Positions 20,442-28,258 of a stretch of 43,341 bases of DNA are shown one piece after another. Source of the stretch: Prosthecobacter sp. Its GTDB lineage: Bacteria; Verrucomicrobiota; Verrucomicrobiia; Verrucomicrobiales; Verrucomicrobiaceae. The notes beneath the pieces are model-generated. The model was given only the letters and a program-made list of their open reading frames with translations, made no database searches and was not told the origin of the DNA. The stretch lies in contig NZ_JAQSEA010000133.1 in NCBI RefSeq assembly GCF_029946185.1, forward strand, positions 1-43,341, given 5' to 3'. Both the position numbers and the translations under genes were made by a program. The first letter of the stretch is position 1. Each line of letters starts with the position of its first letter.

Positions 20442-21239
20442 ATGGAAGAATACCACCGCCTGCTGCGCAAAGTGCTCGAACACGGAAGCTACCGTGAGGA
20501 CCGCACCGGCACGGGGGCGTACTCCGTTTTCGGCGAGCAGAGCCGCTACGACCTCAGCACCACCTTCCCGCTCGTCACCACCAAGAAACTGCACCTGCGC
20601 TCCATTATCCATGAGCTGCTGTGGTTCCTGAAGGGAGACACGAACGTGAAGTACCTGCGCGACAACAAAGTCACGATCTGGGACGAATGGGCGGACGAAA
20701 ACGGTGATCTCGGCCCCGTCTATGGCGCGCAGTGGCGGCGCTGGCAGGGCTCACCTGGAGCGGAGACGCATGATCAGATCGCCCGTCTCATTCAGGGCAT
20801 CAAAACAAGCCCTTACAGCCGCCGCCACATCGTCAGCGCGTGGAATGTGCCGCACATTGAGAAGATGGCGCTGCCACCCTGCCACTGCCTGTTCCAGTTC
20901 TTCGTCGATAAGGGCAAGCTGAGCTGCCAGCTCTACCAGCGCAGCGCGGATCTCTTCCTTGGCGTGCCCTTCAACATCGCCAGCTACGCGCTGCTCACCC
21001 AGATGGTCGCGCAGGTCTGCAACCTCCAGCCCGGTGAATTCGTCCACACTTTCGGCGACCTCCACCTCTACAAGAATCATTTGGAGCAGGCCCAGCTCCA
21101 GCTCACCCGCCAGCCCCGTGCGCTGCCCGTGATGAAGCTGAATCCTGAAGTGAAAGAAATCGACGCCTTCAAATACGAAGACTTCACCCTCGAAGGCTAC
21201 GATCCCCATCCGGGAATCAAGGCGGAGATCGCGGTGTGA
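20442..21239 (+). CDS. thyA: Thymidylate synthase
   Basis: Converts dUMP to dTMP using methylenetetrahydrofolate. 265 residues, the E. coli length. Conserved elements are DRTGTG with the phosphate-binding Arg, the WDEWAD and GPVYGAQWR blocks, catalytic Cys147 in [11 protein letters not shown], the [20 protein letters not shown] dUMP-binding block and [12 protein letters not shown]. No Shine-Dalgarno sequence is seen at the ATG. A dTMP supply gene of the ThyA type fits with the folate gene folP at the end of the window, but no dihydrofolate reductase gene is next to it here. Confidence 0.98.
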   Translation: MEEYHRLLRKVLEHGSYREDRTGTGAYSVFGEQSRYDLSTTFPLVTTKKLHLRSIIHELLWFLKGDTNVKYLRDNKVTIWDEWADENGDLGPVYGAQWRRWQGSPGAETHDQIARLIQGIKTSPYSRRHIVSAWNVPHIEKMALPPCHCLFQFFVDKGKLSCQLYQRSADLFLGVPFNIASYALLTQMVAQVCNLQPGEFVHTFGDLHLYKNHLEQAQLQLTRQPRALPVMKLNPEVKEIDAFKYEDFTLEGYDPHPGIKAEIAV

Positions 21240-21460
21240 GGGCTGGACGTCGTCATTTGGGTGTTCTTCACAACCTCGCGGCCAGTATCTCGCTGGTGTC
21301 GATCATCTACCGGCTGACTCCCGACACGAAGGCGGACAAAAGGGTGTAGCCGTTGCAGGGACCATTGCTGGATGCGAGCCCGTATTTGATCGAGTAGTTG
21401 CGGGCAACATCCGCACGCGATGAAACCATTGACTGCACCGCAGAGGTCCAGAATGGATCA
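21240..21460. other. thyA-carA convergent gap, plus-strand half
   Basis: No gene is supported in this 220 bp. It leads into the long hairpin at 21461-21513 and a cluster of CTTGAC words at 21548-21568 just before the carA stop. Those words resemble the dispersed GGTCAAG/CTTGACC family but do not form the same clean hairpin. Confidence 0.35.
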
Positions 21461-21513
21461 ACCACCGAATACACGGAAAATCAGTCACACTCAGTTTCCG
21501 TGTATTCCGTGGT
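21461..21513. terminator. Long hairpin between convergent thyA and carA
   Basis: A 19 nt left arm (21461-21479) pairs with a 19 nt right arm (21495-21513) with one mismatch, around a 15 nt loop. The arm core is GAATACACGGAAA. It is probably a bidirectional terminator or a palindromic intergenic repeat. The arm words resemble intergenic repeats I recall from Verrucomicrobia and Planctomycetes, which is recall and not verified. Confidence 0.6.
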
Positions 21514-21579
21514 CAACCATCAGGCCCCGATCAATCTTGGCACAATTCTTGACCCTTGACTGTCTTGACGGCTCGGCTC

Positions 21580-22746
21580 CTACCTTCCCGTCTCGATCAT
21601 CCGGGCGAACTCGGCGAAGAAGTATTTCGCGTCGTGCGGGCCTGGGGCGGCTTCGGGGTGGTATTGGACGCTGAGCACGGGGGCTTCGCGGTGGCGCATG
21701 CCTTCGACGGTGCCGTCGTTGAGGTTGATGTGCGTGACTTCGACGTTGCTGGGCAGCGAGGAGGGATCAATGGCGAAGCCGTGGTTCTGGCTGGTGATGG
21801 ACACCTTGCCATTGCGCAGGTCCTTCACGGGCTGGTTGCCGCCGCGATGGCCGAACTTGAGCTTGAAGGTCTTGCCGCCGTAGGCGTGGCCGAGAATCTG
21901 ATGGCCGAGGCAGATGGCGAAGATGGGCATCTGGCCGATGAGCTGCTTCACTTCCGTATGGATGTAGTCGAGCGCGGCGGGATCGCCGGGGCCGTTGGAA
22001 AGGAAGACGCCGTCGGGCTTTCGGGCGAGCACGTCCTTGGCGCTGGTGGTGGCGGGGACGACGTCCACGCGGAAGCCATGCTGGCGCAGGCGGCGCAGGA
22101 TGTTGCGCTTCACGCCGAAGTCGTAGGCCACGATGTGGTGCTTGGCTTCGGGAAGGGGGTGGCGCACTTGGCCGTCGGCACCGGGTTCGCGGTTCTGGGA
22201 GGGGCTGGGGATGTCCCAGTCGCCGCTTTCGAGGCTTTCAGGGTCCCAGAGGTAGGGGGACTTGGTGGTGACTTCCTTGACGAAGTCGCTGCCTTCCATG
22301 AGCGGGCTGCTGGCGGCCTGCTTCACGGCTTCCTCAGCCGTGGCACCGGTGGTGATGACGGCGCGCATGGAGCCGCGGGTGCGCAGGTGGGCGGTGAGGG
22401 CGCGGGTGTCCACGCCCTGGATGCCGGGGATGTTCCATTCCTTGAGGTAGGAGTCCAGGCTCTGCGTGCTGCGCCAGTTGCTGGGCACGTCGCAGAGTTC
22501 TTCGATGACGAAGCCGCGCACATGGGGGCGGTCGCTTTCCATATCGAGCGGATTCACGCCGTAGTTCCCGATCATGGGATACGTCATGGTCACGATCTGA
22601 CCGCGGTAGGAGGGATCGGTGAGGACCTCCTGATAACCGCTCATGGAGGTGTTAAAGCAGATTTCGCCGGTGTGGGTAGCATCGGCGCCAAACGCCGTGC
22701 CTTCAAACACTCGGCCGTCTTCGAGGGCGAGGAGGGCTTTCTTCAT
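21580..22746 (-). CDS. carA: Carbamoyl-phosphate synthase small subunit (glutaminase)
   Basis: Glutamine-hydrolysing subunit that feeds ammonia to CarB for arginine and pyrimidine synthesis. I chose the start [16 protein letters not shown] at 22746, giving 388 residues, the normal family length. The frame stays open another 82 codons upstream, but that part is low-complexity and unlike the family. The N-terminal domain shows [21 protein letters not shown]. The class I amidotransferase domain has catalytic Cys279 (AICLGHQ) and the His/Glu pair at about 363 and 365 (YHPEAAPGP). SNGPGDP is intact. carB is not in the window. Confidence 0.97.
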   Translation of the reverse strand: MKKALLALEDGRVFEGTAFGADATHTGEICFNTSMSGYQEVLTDPSYRGQIVTMTYPMIGNYGVNPLDMESDRPHVRGFVIEELCDVPSNWRSTQSLDSYLKEWNIPGIQGVDTRALTAHLRTRGSMRAVITTGATAEEAVKQAASSPLMEGSDFVKEVTTKSPYLWDPESLESGDWDIPSPSQNREPGADGQVRHPLPEAKHHIVAYDFGVKRNILRRLRQHGFRVDVVPATTSAKDVLARKPDGVFLSNGPGDPAALDYIHTEVKQLIGQMPIFAICLGHQILGHAYGGKTFKLKFGHRGGNQPVKDLRNGKVSITSQNHGFAIDPSSLPSNVEVTHINLNDGTVEGMRHREAPVLSVQYHPEAAPGPHDAKYFFAEFARMIETGR

Positions 22747-22922
22747 CAAGGTTGCGCTGTGGTTATAGCCAGAAGGGCGGGAGGGGCAAGAGAGAAGCGG
22801 AGGAATGACAAAGAGTGTGGCCGCAAGGGGCGCAAAAAGGAAAGCCGAGAAAAGAAAAGAGAGCGGCGGGGAAGGGCGCCGCCCACGCTGGGAGGAAGGA
22901 TTCGGCCGCAGCGACAAGCGCA

Positions 22923-23387
22923 TCACTGCCGGCCCAGTGCGCGCCTCAGCCGCGCCATCGTGCGGGCCTGCTGCTTGCGGGAGAGGGCGCATTCCCAGAG
23001 GCGCAGGACCGCCCAGCCGGACTGGCGGAGGGCACGGGTGACGTGGCGATCACGCTTTTGATTGCGGGCGATTTTGTCGTCCCAGAACGGGCGGTTCTGC
23101 CGGGGGCGTGTGGCGTGGCGCGGGCAGCCGTGCCAGAAGCAGCCGTCCACAAAAACGGCGAGGCGCTGTTGGCGAAAGACGAAGTCCGGCCGCACGCGGG
23201 GCTTGCGCAGCTTCTTGCCAGCCACAGCCTTGGGCGGCGGCAGGGGCAGCGAGAGGTGCCGCCGCCAGCCGGTGATCTTCCCGGCACGCAGGAGGGCCAC
23301 CAGCCGTAGCTCCGTGGCGGCGTTGCCGGTGGAGCGGATGCGGCTCATCACCTCGCTGCGCTTGGCTGGGGTGAAGACGTCGGGCAT
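22923..23387 (-). CDS. vsr: Very short patch repair endonuclease, no partner methylase nearby
   Basis: Vsr nicks DNA 5' of T in T:G mismatches that arise when 5-methylcytosine deaminates. 154 residues. The family pattern is clear: [21 protein letters not shown] at the N-terminus, catalytic Asp68 in RPDFVF, and the zinc-linked core DGCFWHGC (81-88) with His91. Trp-Glu-Cys follows in RLWECAL. There is a basic, proline-containing insert at about residues 46-62 between the usual KxxLP and RPD motifs. Vsr genes usually accompany a cytosine-5 methyltransferase, and none is present in this window. It lies 176 bp upstream of carA on the same strand. Confidence 0.92.
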   Translation of the reverse strand: MPDVFTPAKRSEVMSRIRSTGNAATELRLVALLRAGKITGWRRHLSLPLPPPKAVAGKKLRKPRVRPDFVFRQQRLAVFVDGCFWHGCPRHATRPRQNRPFWDDKIARNQKRDRHVTRALRQSGWAVLRLWECALSRKQQARTMARLRRALGRQ

Positions 23388-23433
23388 GGGCTGGATGCTG
23401 GAGGTTTCCTCATGGCGCCTCGATTCATCGCTC

Positions 23434-23462
23434 CTTGAAACTTGAAACCTTTAACTTGAAAC
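23434..23462. repeat. Heptamer repeat CTTGAAA upstream of vsr
   Basis: CTTGAAAC starts at 23434, 23441 and 23455, so the units are phased by 7 bp with one degenerate unit (CCTTTAA) between. It lies 47-75 bp upstream of the vsr start. It may be an operator array, or a fragment of an intergenic repeat. Confidence 0.4.
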
Positions 23463-23493
23463 TCGGCTCCCTAACGGCTTCGACGGAGCTTTT

Positions 23494-23513
23494 CAGAGCG
23501 AGCTAAAGCTCTG
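23494..23513. terminator. Weak hairpin downstream of the SGNH hydrolase gene
   Basis: Perfect 6 bp stem CAGAGC (23494-23499) with GCTCTG (23508-23513) and an 8 nt loop, about 15 bp past the SGNH hydrolase stop. There is no U-run on the minus strand, so termination is uncertain. Confidence 0.3.
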
Positions 23514-23528
23514 GAGTACTTTCTTTAC

Positions 23529-24500
23529 TCACGGCCTGCGCGCCTGCTGCAAGGCTTCTTCCTTGAGCTTCTGGATCTCTTCATCCGCCTTGGCGATGAG
23601 GGGATCAAACATGGGGATTTCTTTGGCATTCTGACCTTGCTCGTGTTTGCGGAAGCCGAAGAGGTAGGTCTCGTTGTGCGGACGCCAGCGGTTGAAGAAG
23701 AGGGTGTCTTTGGCGATGACGGCACGGCGCAGGTTTTCGAGGGCGGCAGAGGGGGCATCGGGCAGCTTGAGGCCGAGGCCTTCGATGAGCCTGGCGCTGA
23801 GAATCTCATACCCGGCGCGGGTGTAGTGCACGCCGTTTTCGGTGAGGGGCTTGCGGATGATGCCGGGCTTGGGGAGGCCACCCATGAGCTCGAACCAATC
23901 GACAAAATACGCGTTCTGCATGAGGGCAAATTTGTGCAGGGCATCGCGCAGGCTGGAGAGGTTGCGGTTGGCGGCGCTGAGGTCCGGCAGCGGCGGCGGC
24001 AGGGTCTCCAAAGGAGGCGGGGTGGCGATTATGACGCGCACGCCGGGGGACTTGGCGCGGATGAGGTCGATGAGATTGCGGTAGCCGGTGAGGAACTCGG
24101 GCAGGCCACCGAGGCGTTCAAACGCAAGCTCGGAGCCGTAGCAGAGGATGACGACAGTGGGCTTGAGCATTTCTAGATGCACAGAGAGGCGCTGCAGGCC
24201 CTCCTCAGGCGGACCGAAGTAGGAGCGCGCATGGCCAAAGACGGTGTCACCGCTCCAGGCGAGATTGCGCACGGTGACTTTTTCTTCGCCTAGGGCGAGG
24301 GCGAGGCGGGGCTCAAAGGAGCCGTAGTTGTGCTCGCGCTCCAGCACGGTGTTGCCGAGAAGGACGAGGCGGTCGCCGTCTTTGAACTGAAAGGTCTTGG
24401 TCTGCGCAGACACCGGCAGCGCCGTCGGCTCAGTGATTTGAGCGGATGCAAAGGAGGCGCACAGGAGCGCGACGAGGCCGGCCAGGGAGGGGAAGTTCAT
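23529..24500 (-). CDS. Secreted SGNH/GDSL-like hydrolase with non-canonical block I
   Basis: A 323-residue exported protein (signal peptide to about residue 20, ASA-QI) of the SGNH hydrolase fold. Block I reads LLGNTVLERE (residues 47-56), where the canonical motif is GDS. Block II is LAWSGDTVFGH (80-90). Block III is YGSELAFERLGG, lacking the usual Asn. The C-terminal catalytic block is ENGVHYTRAGY with His225. The layout matches the PVC-group SGNH proteins that often precede large heme-binding domain proteins (recall). Loss of the nucleophile Ser suggests a non-hydrolytic or Thr-based role. A helical C-terminus with charged residues follows from about 290. Confidence 0.82.
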   Translation of the reverse strand: MNFPSLAGLVALLCASFASAQITEPTALPVSAQTKTFQFKDGDRLVLLGNTVLEREHNYGSFEPRLALALGEEKVTVRNLAWSGDTVFGHARSYFGPPEEGLQRLSVHLEMLKPTVVILCYGSELAFERLGGLPEFLTGYRNLIDLIRAKSPGVRVIIATPPPLETLPPPLPDLSAANRNLSSLRDALHKFALMQNAYFVDWFELMGGLPKPGIIRKPLTENGVHYTRAGYEILSARLIEGLGLKLPDAPSAALENLRRAVIAKDTLFFNRWRPHNETYLFGFRKHEQGQNAKEIPMFDPLIAKADEEIQKLKEEALQQARRP

Positions 24501-24673
24501 GCGGGGCGTATTGGAGCGGAGAGGTCGGGAGTTGTCTAGGGGGAGGTGTGGGGAGTTTGCGGGGGTGGAATCTTTCTCCTCCTTTCCTCTTACTCCCGTA
24601 ATTCAGAGTTCCAAACCAAAGGGAGGAAGAGTAAGAGGTGGATTTTTCAGAAGAGAGCGGCGGCCTGCTTTGC

Positions 24674-25468
24674 TCATTTCTTCCGCAGCACCAGCAGCAC
24701 ATCGGCGTAGCTGTCGTCAAATTTGCGGGGCTCGGTGATGTCGTAGGTGAAGTCGTAGCATTCGAGGTACTCCAGCTCGGGCACTTTGCGCAGCAGGGCC
24801 TTCATTTGCGCGGCGCTGTAAGTGCGGAACTGCCAGCGCGTCTCCTGGGTGTGGGTGCGACCGGAGTCGGTGATCTTGAGGCGCGTGCGCAGGTCTTCCA
24901 GGCGCGTCTTGGGGTTGGCGGGCCAGGTGTGGGTGTTGCACACGACGGAGATCTCCCCGCGCTGCGCCACCCAGCGCTCGTGCTCGGCGCTGGCGCGTGT
25001 GTAGTCCGTGAGGTGCAGGCCCAGGAAGAACACGCCACCGGGGCGCAGGGAGGCCGCGACACGCCGCAGACACTCGGCGGCATCTTTTTCCGTGTGCAGG
25101 TACTTGAAGGTGCTGACGAGGCAGTGGGCCATGTCAAAGCCGCCCTTCACCCCTTTCGGCAAGGTGAAGCTCTGCATCCAGTCCTCCCACAGGCGGGCCT
25201 TCAGCCCTGACGTGTCGAGGCGCTCGCGGGCAAACTCGAGCATGTGCGCATTCCCATCGAATCCGCTGACCGCCCAGCCGCGCCGGGCCAGTTCCTGCGC
25301 CAGCCGGCCACTGCCGCAGGCGGGCTCCAGCAGTCGGTGGCCTTTGGCAGGTCGCGCGTATTTCGCGAACGCCGCCTCCAGAAAGTCCGCCTCCAGCACG
25401 GTGCCGGCGTCAAATACGATGTCGTAGTAGAGCGGTGTGTCGTACCAGTCGTGCAGTTCGGTGGGCAT
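24674..25468 (-). CDS. Class I SAM-dependent methyltransferase
   Basis: A 264-residue protein with a Rossmann methyltransferase fold. The SAM-binding motif I is LLEPACGSGRLAQELARRG (about residues 45-63), followed by the motif II acidic end in VSGFDGNAHML. A post-motif region (GFDMAHCLVSTFKYL, then LRPGGVFFLGLHLTDY) is typical of small-molecule methyltransferases. The substrate cannot be inferred. It is transcribed in the same direction as metG upstream, separated by 267 bp, and is probably a separate unit. Confidence 0.85.
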   Translation of the reverse strand: MPTELHDWYDTPLYYDIVFDAGTVLEADFLEAAFAKYARPAKGHRLLEPACGSGRLAQELARRGWAVSGFDGNAHMLEFARERLDTSGLKARLWEDWMQSFTLPKGVKGGFDMAHCLVSTFKYLHTEKDAAECLRRVAASLRPGGVFFLGLHLTDYTRASAEHERWVAQRGEISVVCNTHTWPANPKTRLEDLRTRLKITDSGRTHTQETRWQFRTYSAAQMKALLRKVPELEYLECYDFTYDITEPRKFDDSYADVLLVLRKK

Positions 25469-25700
25469 GAGGCGCAGGATGGCGAGTTTGGGGGGCTGCG
25501 CTAGAAGGAGGCGCGGGAGAATGTGGAATGCGGCACCGCGCAGGGCTGGTGTGGGCGCTGGGGTCTAAAGGCCTGCTTGCAACATGGATGAGCTTCCAGC
25601 ATTCGGCCATGCCGCGGAGATGTGCGCTCCCGGTTTCTCTGCGCCTGTTTTTGTACAAGACTGCCTCCTCAAAACGTGAGGGTCACATTTAGGACGCAGC

Positions 25701-25729
25701 GGACTCCACCAGACCTCCTGGTGGAGTCC
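25701..25729 (-). terminator. Perfect 12 bp hairpin just after metG
   Basis: GGACTCCACCAG (25701-25712) pairs perfectly with CTGGTGGAGTCC (25718-25729) around a 5 nt loop, beginning 6 bp past the metG stop codon. It has no U-run on the minus strand. It probably acts as a 3'-end stabilising or rho-assisted terminator hairpin. Confidence 0.55.
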
Positions 25730-25735
25730 ATGAAC

Positions 25736-27307
25736 TCACTTCTCTTCCGCGATTTCCAGCCTCGGAAACAGCGGTACGGGTGTGCCAAGCTGGTGGCCGC
25801 TGGGCAGCAGGCCCCATTGAAGATCGCTGATTTTAAAGCCGTCGGGCAGGACCCAGCCGAGCTGGGCCCTGGCGATGCCCATGGCGGTGGGCATGATGGG
25901 ATTGAGCAGAACGGTGACGTGCGTGAATGCCTCCGCCAGATGGTAGAGCACGCTGTCCAGGCGGGCGGCCTGCGCGGGGTCTTTGGCGAGGGAGAATGGC
26001 TTGGTGCTGTCCACGTATGCATTGGCATGCGAGACGATCTTCCACGCGGCGGCGATGCCTTCGTGGATGTCCCAGCCGTTCATCTTTTCAAGGTAGAGCG
26101 GGGTGGCCTCCGCGACGGTCTGGCGCAGGGCTTGATTGATCTCGTCATCGTAGTCACCGGGGGTGAGCAGGCCTTCGCGGTACTTCTGCGCCATGTTGAT
26201 GGAGCGGTTGAGCAGATTGCCCAGTCCACCTGCCAGCTCCTTGTTGTAGGACATGATGATGCGCTCGTCGCTGAAGTCGGCGTCATAGCCGGTGGCGATG
26301 TCGCGCATGAGGTAGTAGCGCAGGCCGTCTGGCGTGAAGGTGTCGGAGAGCACGTTCGGATCAATCACGTTGCCGAGGCTCTTGCTGATCTTCGCGCCCT
26401 TCATGTTCCACCAGCCATGCACGATGAGCTTGGGGATCTCCGCGTCGGGGAAGCCGAGCGCATGCAGCATGATGGGCCAATAGACCGCATGCGCGGGCAC
26501 CAGGATGTCTTTGCCGATGATCTCGGCATCCGCAGGCCAGAGCTTCTTGAAATCGGGCATGCCTTCGTTGCCGACTTCATCGGCCATGTAACCGGCAAAG
26601 CTGATGTAGTTCGTCAGCGCGTCGAACCACACGTAGTTGACGAATTTTTCGTCAAAGGGCAGGGGAATGCCCCAGTTCAGGCGCTCCAGCGGGCGCGAGA
26701 TGCAGAGGTCCTGCGCGTTGCCTTCGAGCGAGTTGAGCACGTCGTTGGCACGGTGCGGCGGGTAGATGAAATCGGGATTGCCACGGATGTAGTTTTTCAG
26801 CCACTCCACATGGTCGCTGAGGCGGAAGTACCAGTTCTCCTCCTGCAACTCCACGACCTCGCCCCACTCCGCGCCGAAGTTGCCATCAGGGCCGCGTTCT
26901 TTGTCGGTGAGGAACTGCTCCTGACGCACGGAGTAGAAGCCGGCGTAGGCCTTCTTGTAAAGCTGGCCGCAGTCGTGCAGCTTTTGCAGCATGGCCTGCA
27001 CCACGCGCTTGTGTTTGATGTCGGTGGTGGCGGCCCAGCCGTCGAAGCGCACGTTCAACTTGTCCCACAGCGCGGTGAAATGCTGCGTGATGCCATCGAC
27101 GAATTCCTGTGGCGACTGTCCGACTTTGTCGGCGCTCTTTTGCACCTTCTGGCCGTGCTGATCGACGCCGGTGAGGAAGTACACCTCGCGCCCGTTGAGC
27201 CGCTGAAACCGCGCCATGACGTCCGCCAGCACCTTCTCATAAGCGTGGCCGATGTGCGGCGGCGCATTGGTGTAGTCGATGGCGGTGGTGATGTAGTAGG
27301 GCTTCAT
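25736..27307 (-). CDS. metG: Methionyl-tRNA synthetase
   Basis: Charges tRNA-Met. 523 residues, the short form without the C-terminal tRNA-binding (EMAP-like) dimerisation domain. The HIGH motif is PPHIGHAYEKV (residues 16-26) and the KMSKS-type motif is GAKISKSLGN (about 303-312). The connective-peptide zinc knuckle is replaced by a Cys-free loop (YSVRQEQFLTDKERGPDG), so this is the zinc-free class. The C-terminal anticodon-binding domain is helical, with ADFSDERIIMSYNKELAGGLGNL. The start has no Shine-Dalgarno sequence. The hairpin at 25701-25729 follows its stop. Confidence 0.97.
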   Translation of the reverse strand: MKPYYITTAIDYTNAPPHIGHAYEKVLADVMARFQRLNGREVYFLTGVDQHGQKVQKSADKVGQSPQEFVDGITQHFTALWDKLNVRFDGWAATTDIKHKRVVQAMLQKLHDCGQLYKKAYAGFYSVRQEQFLTDKERGPDGNFGAEWGEVVELQEENWYFRLSDHVEWLKNYIRGNPDFIYPPHRANDVLNSLEGNAQDLCISRPLERLNWGIPLPFDEKFVNYVWFDALTNYISFAGYMADEVGNEGMPDFKKLWPADAEIIGKDILVPAHAVYWPIMLHALGFPDAEIPKLIVHGWWNMKGAKISKSLGNVIDPNVLSDTFTPDGLRYYLMRDIATGYDADFSDERIIMSYNKELAGGLGNLLNRSINMAQKYREGLLTPGDYDDEINQALRQTVAEATPLYLEKMNGWDIHEGIAAAWKIVSHANAYVDSTKPFSLAKDPAQAARLDSVLYHLAEAFTHVTVLLNPIMPTAMGIARAQLGWVLPDGFKISDLQWGLLPSGHQLGTPVPLFPRLEIAEEK

Positions 27308-27387
27308 GGTTGGGGCGCGGCTTTCCCATGCCGCCCTTCGCCCTGCAATTCAAGTGTTCCTGCGCTGGAAAGCACCGCAGCCGGGGT

Positions 27388-28125
27388 TCAATGCGCCATG
27401 CTGCCGAGGCCAACCCCCGCCACCATCAGCAGGAGGAACAAGGCGGCGAAGATCAGGTAGATGAGGGTGATGATGCCGTAAAACTTCCAAAACCGCCGCT
27501 GTTCCGCGAGTGCGGCGGTCAGGTCGGTGAATGACTGCGACTCGGCGAGCCGGCTGATGCACGAGGCATATTTGCTCAGCTTCAAAGTGGGATAAACGAT
27601 GAGCATGGCGGTGATGCCAAAAAACACCATCATGAAGACCAGCATGCCAAAGCCCATGCCACCGTTGCCTTTGTCGGCCATGGCGCTGGCGGTGACCACC
27701 CCGATGATCAAATTGCCCACAATGGACAGGAGGAAGAGCGCACAGACCAACCACATCAATATCGAGATCAAGCGCACCCAGGGTTTGGTGCCGGTGAGTT
27801 CCGCGATGATGGGCAACGGCACCGCCCCGATGGCCCCGCTCTGCGTTTTGGCGCTGGGTGCCGCATAAGGATTGACGTTGGCAGGTGTCAGCCCCTTGGG
27901 TTTCGTGATCGGGGCGCTGCTGGGAGCTGCATTGGTCCTGGCCTGCGGCGCGGTGTTGGCTGGCGCTGCGGTGCCGACAATTTCAGTCAATCCCTGCCAC
28001 CCGGTCATGCCTTCACGCCAGCCCCAGTCGGTGGCTTGAAAAAAACCGGTCTTCAGACCTTCTTGAATCTGGGTGGCATCAAAGGAGCCAAGTTCCTGGC
28101 CGTCGCGGGTGATCAAATAAGCGCT
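27388..28125 (-). CDS. GYF_2-domain membrane protein (DUF4339-type, DUF5362-like)
   Basis: A 245-residue protein from the MSAYLITRDG start; a Met 4 codons upstream (28137) is also possible. Residues about 1-48 form a GYF_2 domain (GQELGSFDATQIQEGLKTGFF, then WREGMTGWQGL). This domain is common in Verrucomicrobia and thought to bind proline-rich peptides. A Pro/Ala-rich linker follows, then a membrane domain with four hydrophobic helices between about 120 and 245. No enzyme motif is seen. It lies downstream of the cytochrome/WD40 protein on the same strand, and another GYF_2 protein lies just upstream of that gene. Function unknown. Confidence 0.75.
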   Translation of the reverse strand, partial: SAYLITRDGQELGSFDATQIQEGLKTGFFQATDWGWREGMTGWQGLTEIVGTAAPANTAPQARTNAAPSSAPITKPKGLTPANVNPYAAPSAKTQSGAIGAVPLPIIAELTGTKPWVRLISILMWLVCALFLLSIVGNLIIGVVTASAMADKGNGGMGFGMLVFMMVFFGITAMLIVYPTLKLSKYASCISRLAESQSFTDLTAALAEQRRFWKFYGIITLIYLIFAALFLLLMVAGVGLGSMAH

Positions 28126-28218
28126 CATGAGTGCCACGGTTTTAAGGGTGATCGGGCACCGGTGTCGAGGTATATTTAGGCGGAAGACGGGTAAGGAGTG
28201 TGCTTATGGGGAAGGCGG

Positions 28219-28255
28219 CTGGGATCGCGGCGGCATTGGAATGCTGCGGTCCCAG
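28219..28255 (-). terminator. Hairpin after the cytochrome/WD40 gene
   Basis: CTGGGA (28219-28224) pairs with TCCCAG (28250-28255). Pairing extends inward through imperfect CGC/GCG and GCATT/AATGC segments with a small bulge. It starts a few bases past the stop of the 1211-residue protein. No U-run follows on the minus strand. Confidence 0.45.
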
Positions 28256-28258
28256 GGC

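Noticed and set aside
22747-22992. N-terminal extension of carA by 82 codons
   Set aside because: Low-complexity and unlike any CarA N-terminus; the [11 protein letters not shown] start gives normal length.
21556-23061. 501-codon plus-strand frame over carA and vsr
   Set aside because: Opposes two certain genes and has no motifs of its own.
25622-27460. 612-codon plus-strand frame over metG
   Set aside because: Shadow of metG on the opposite strand.
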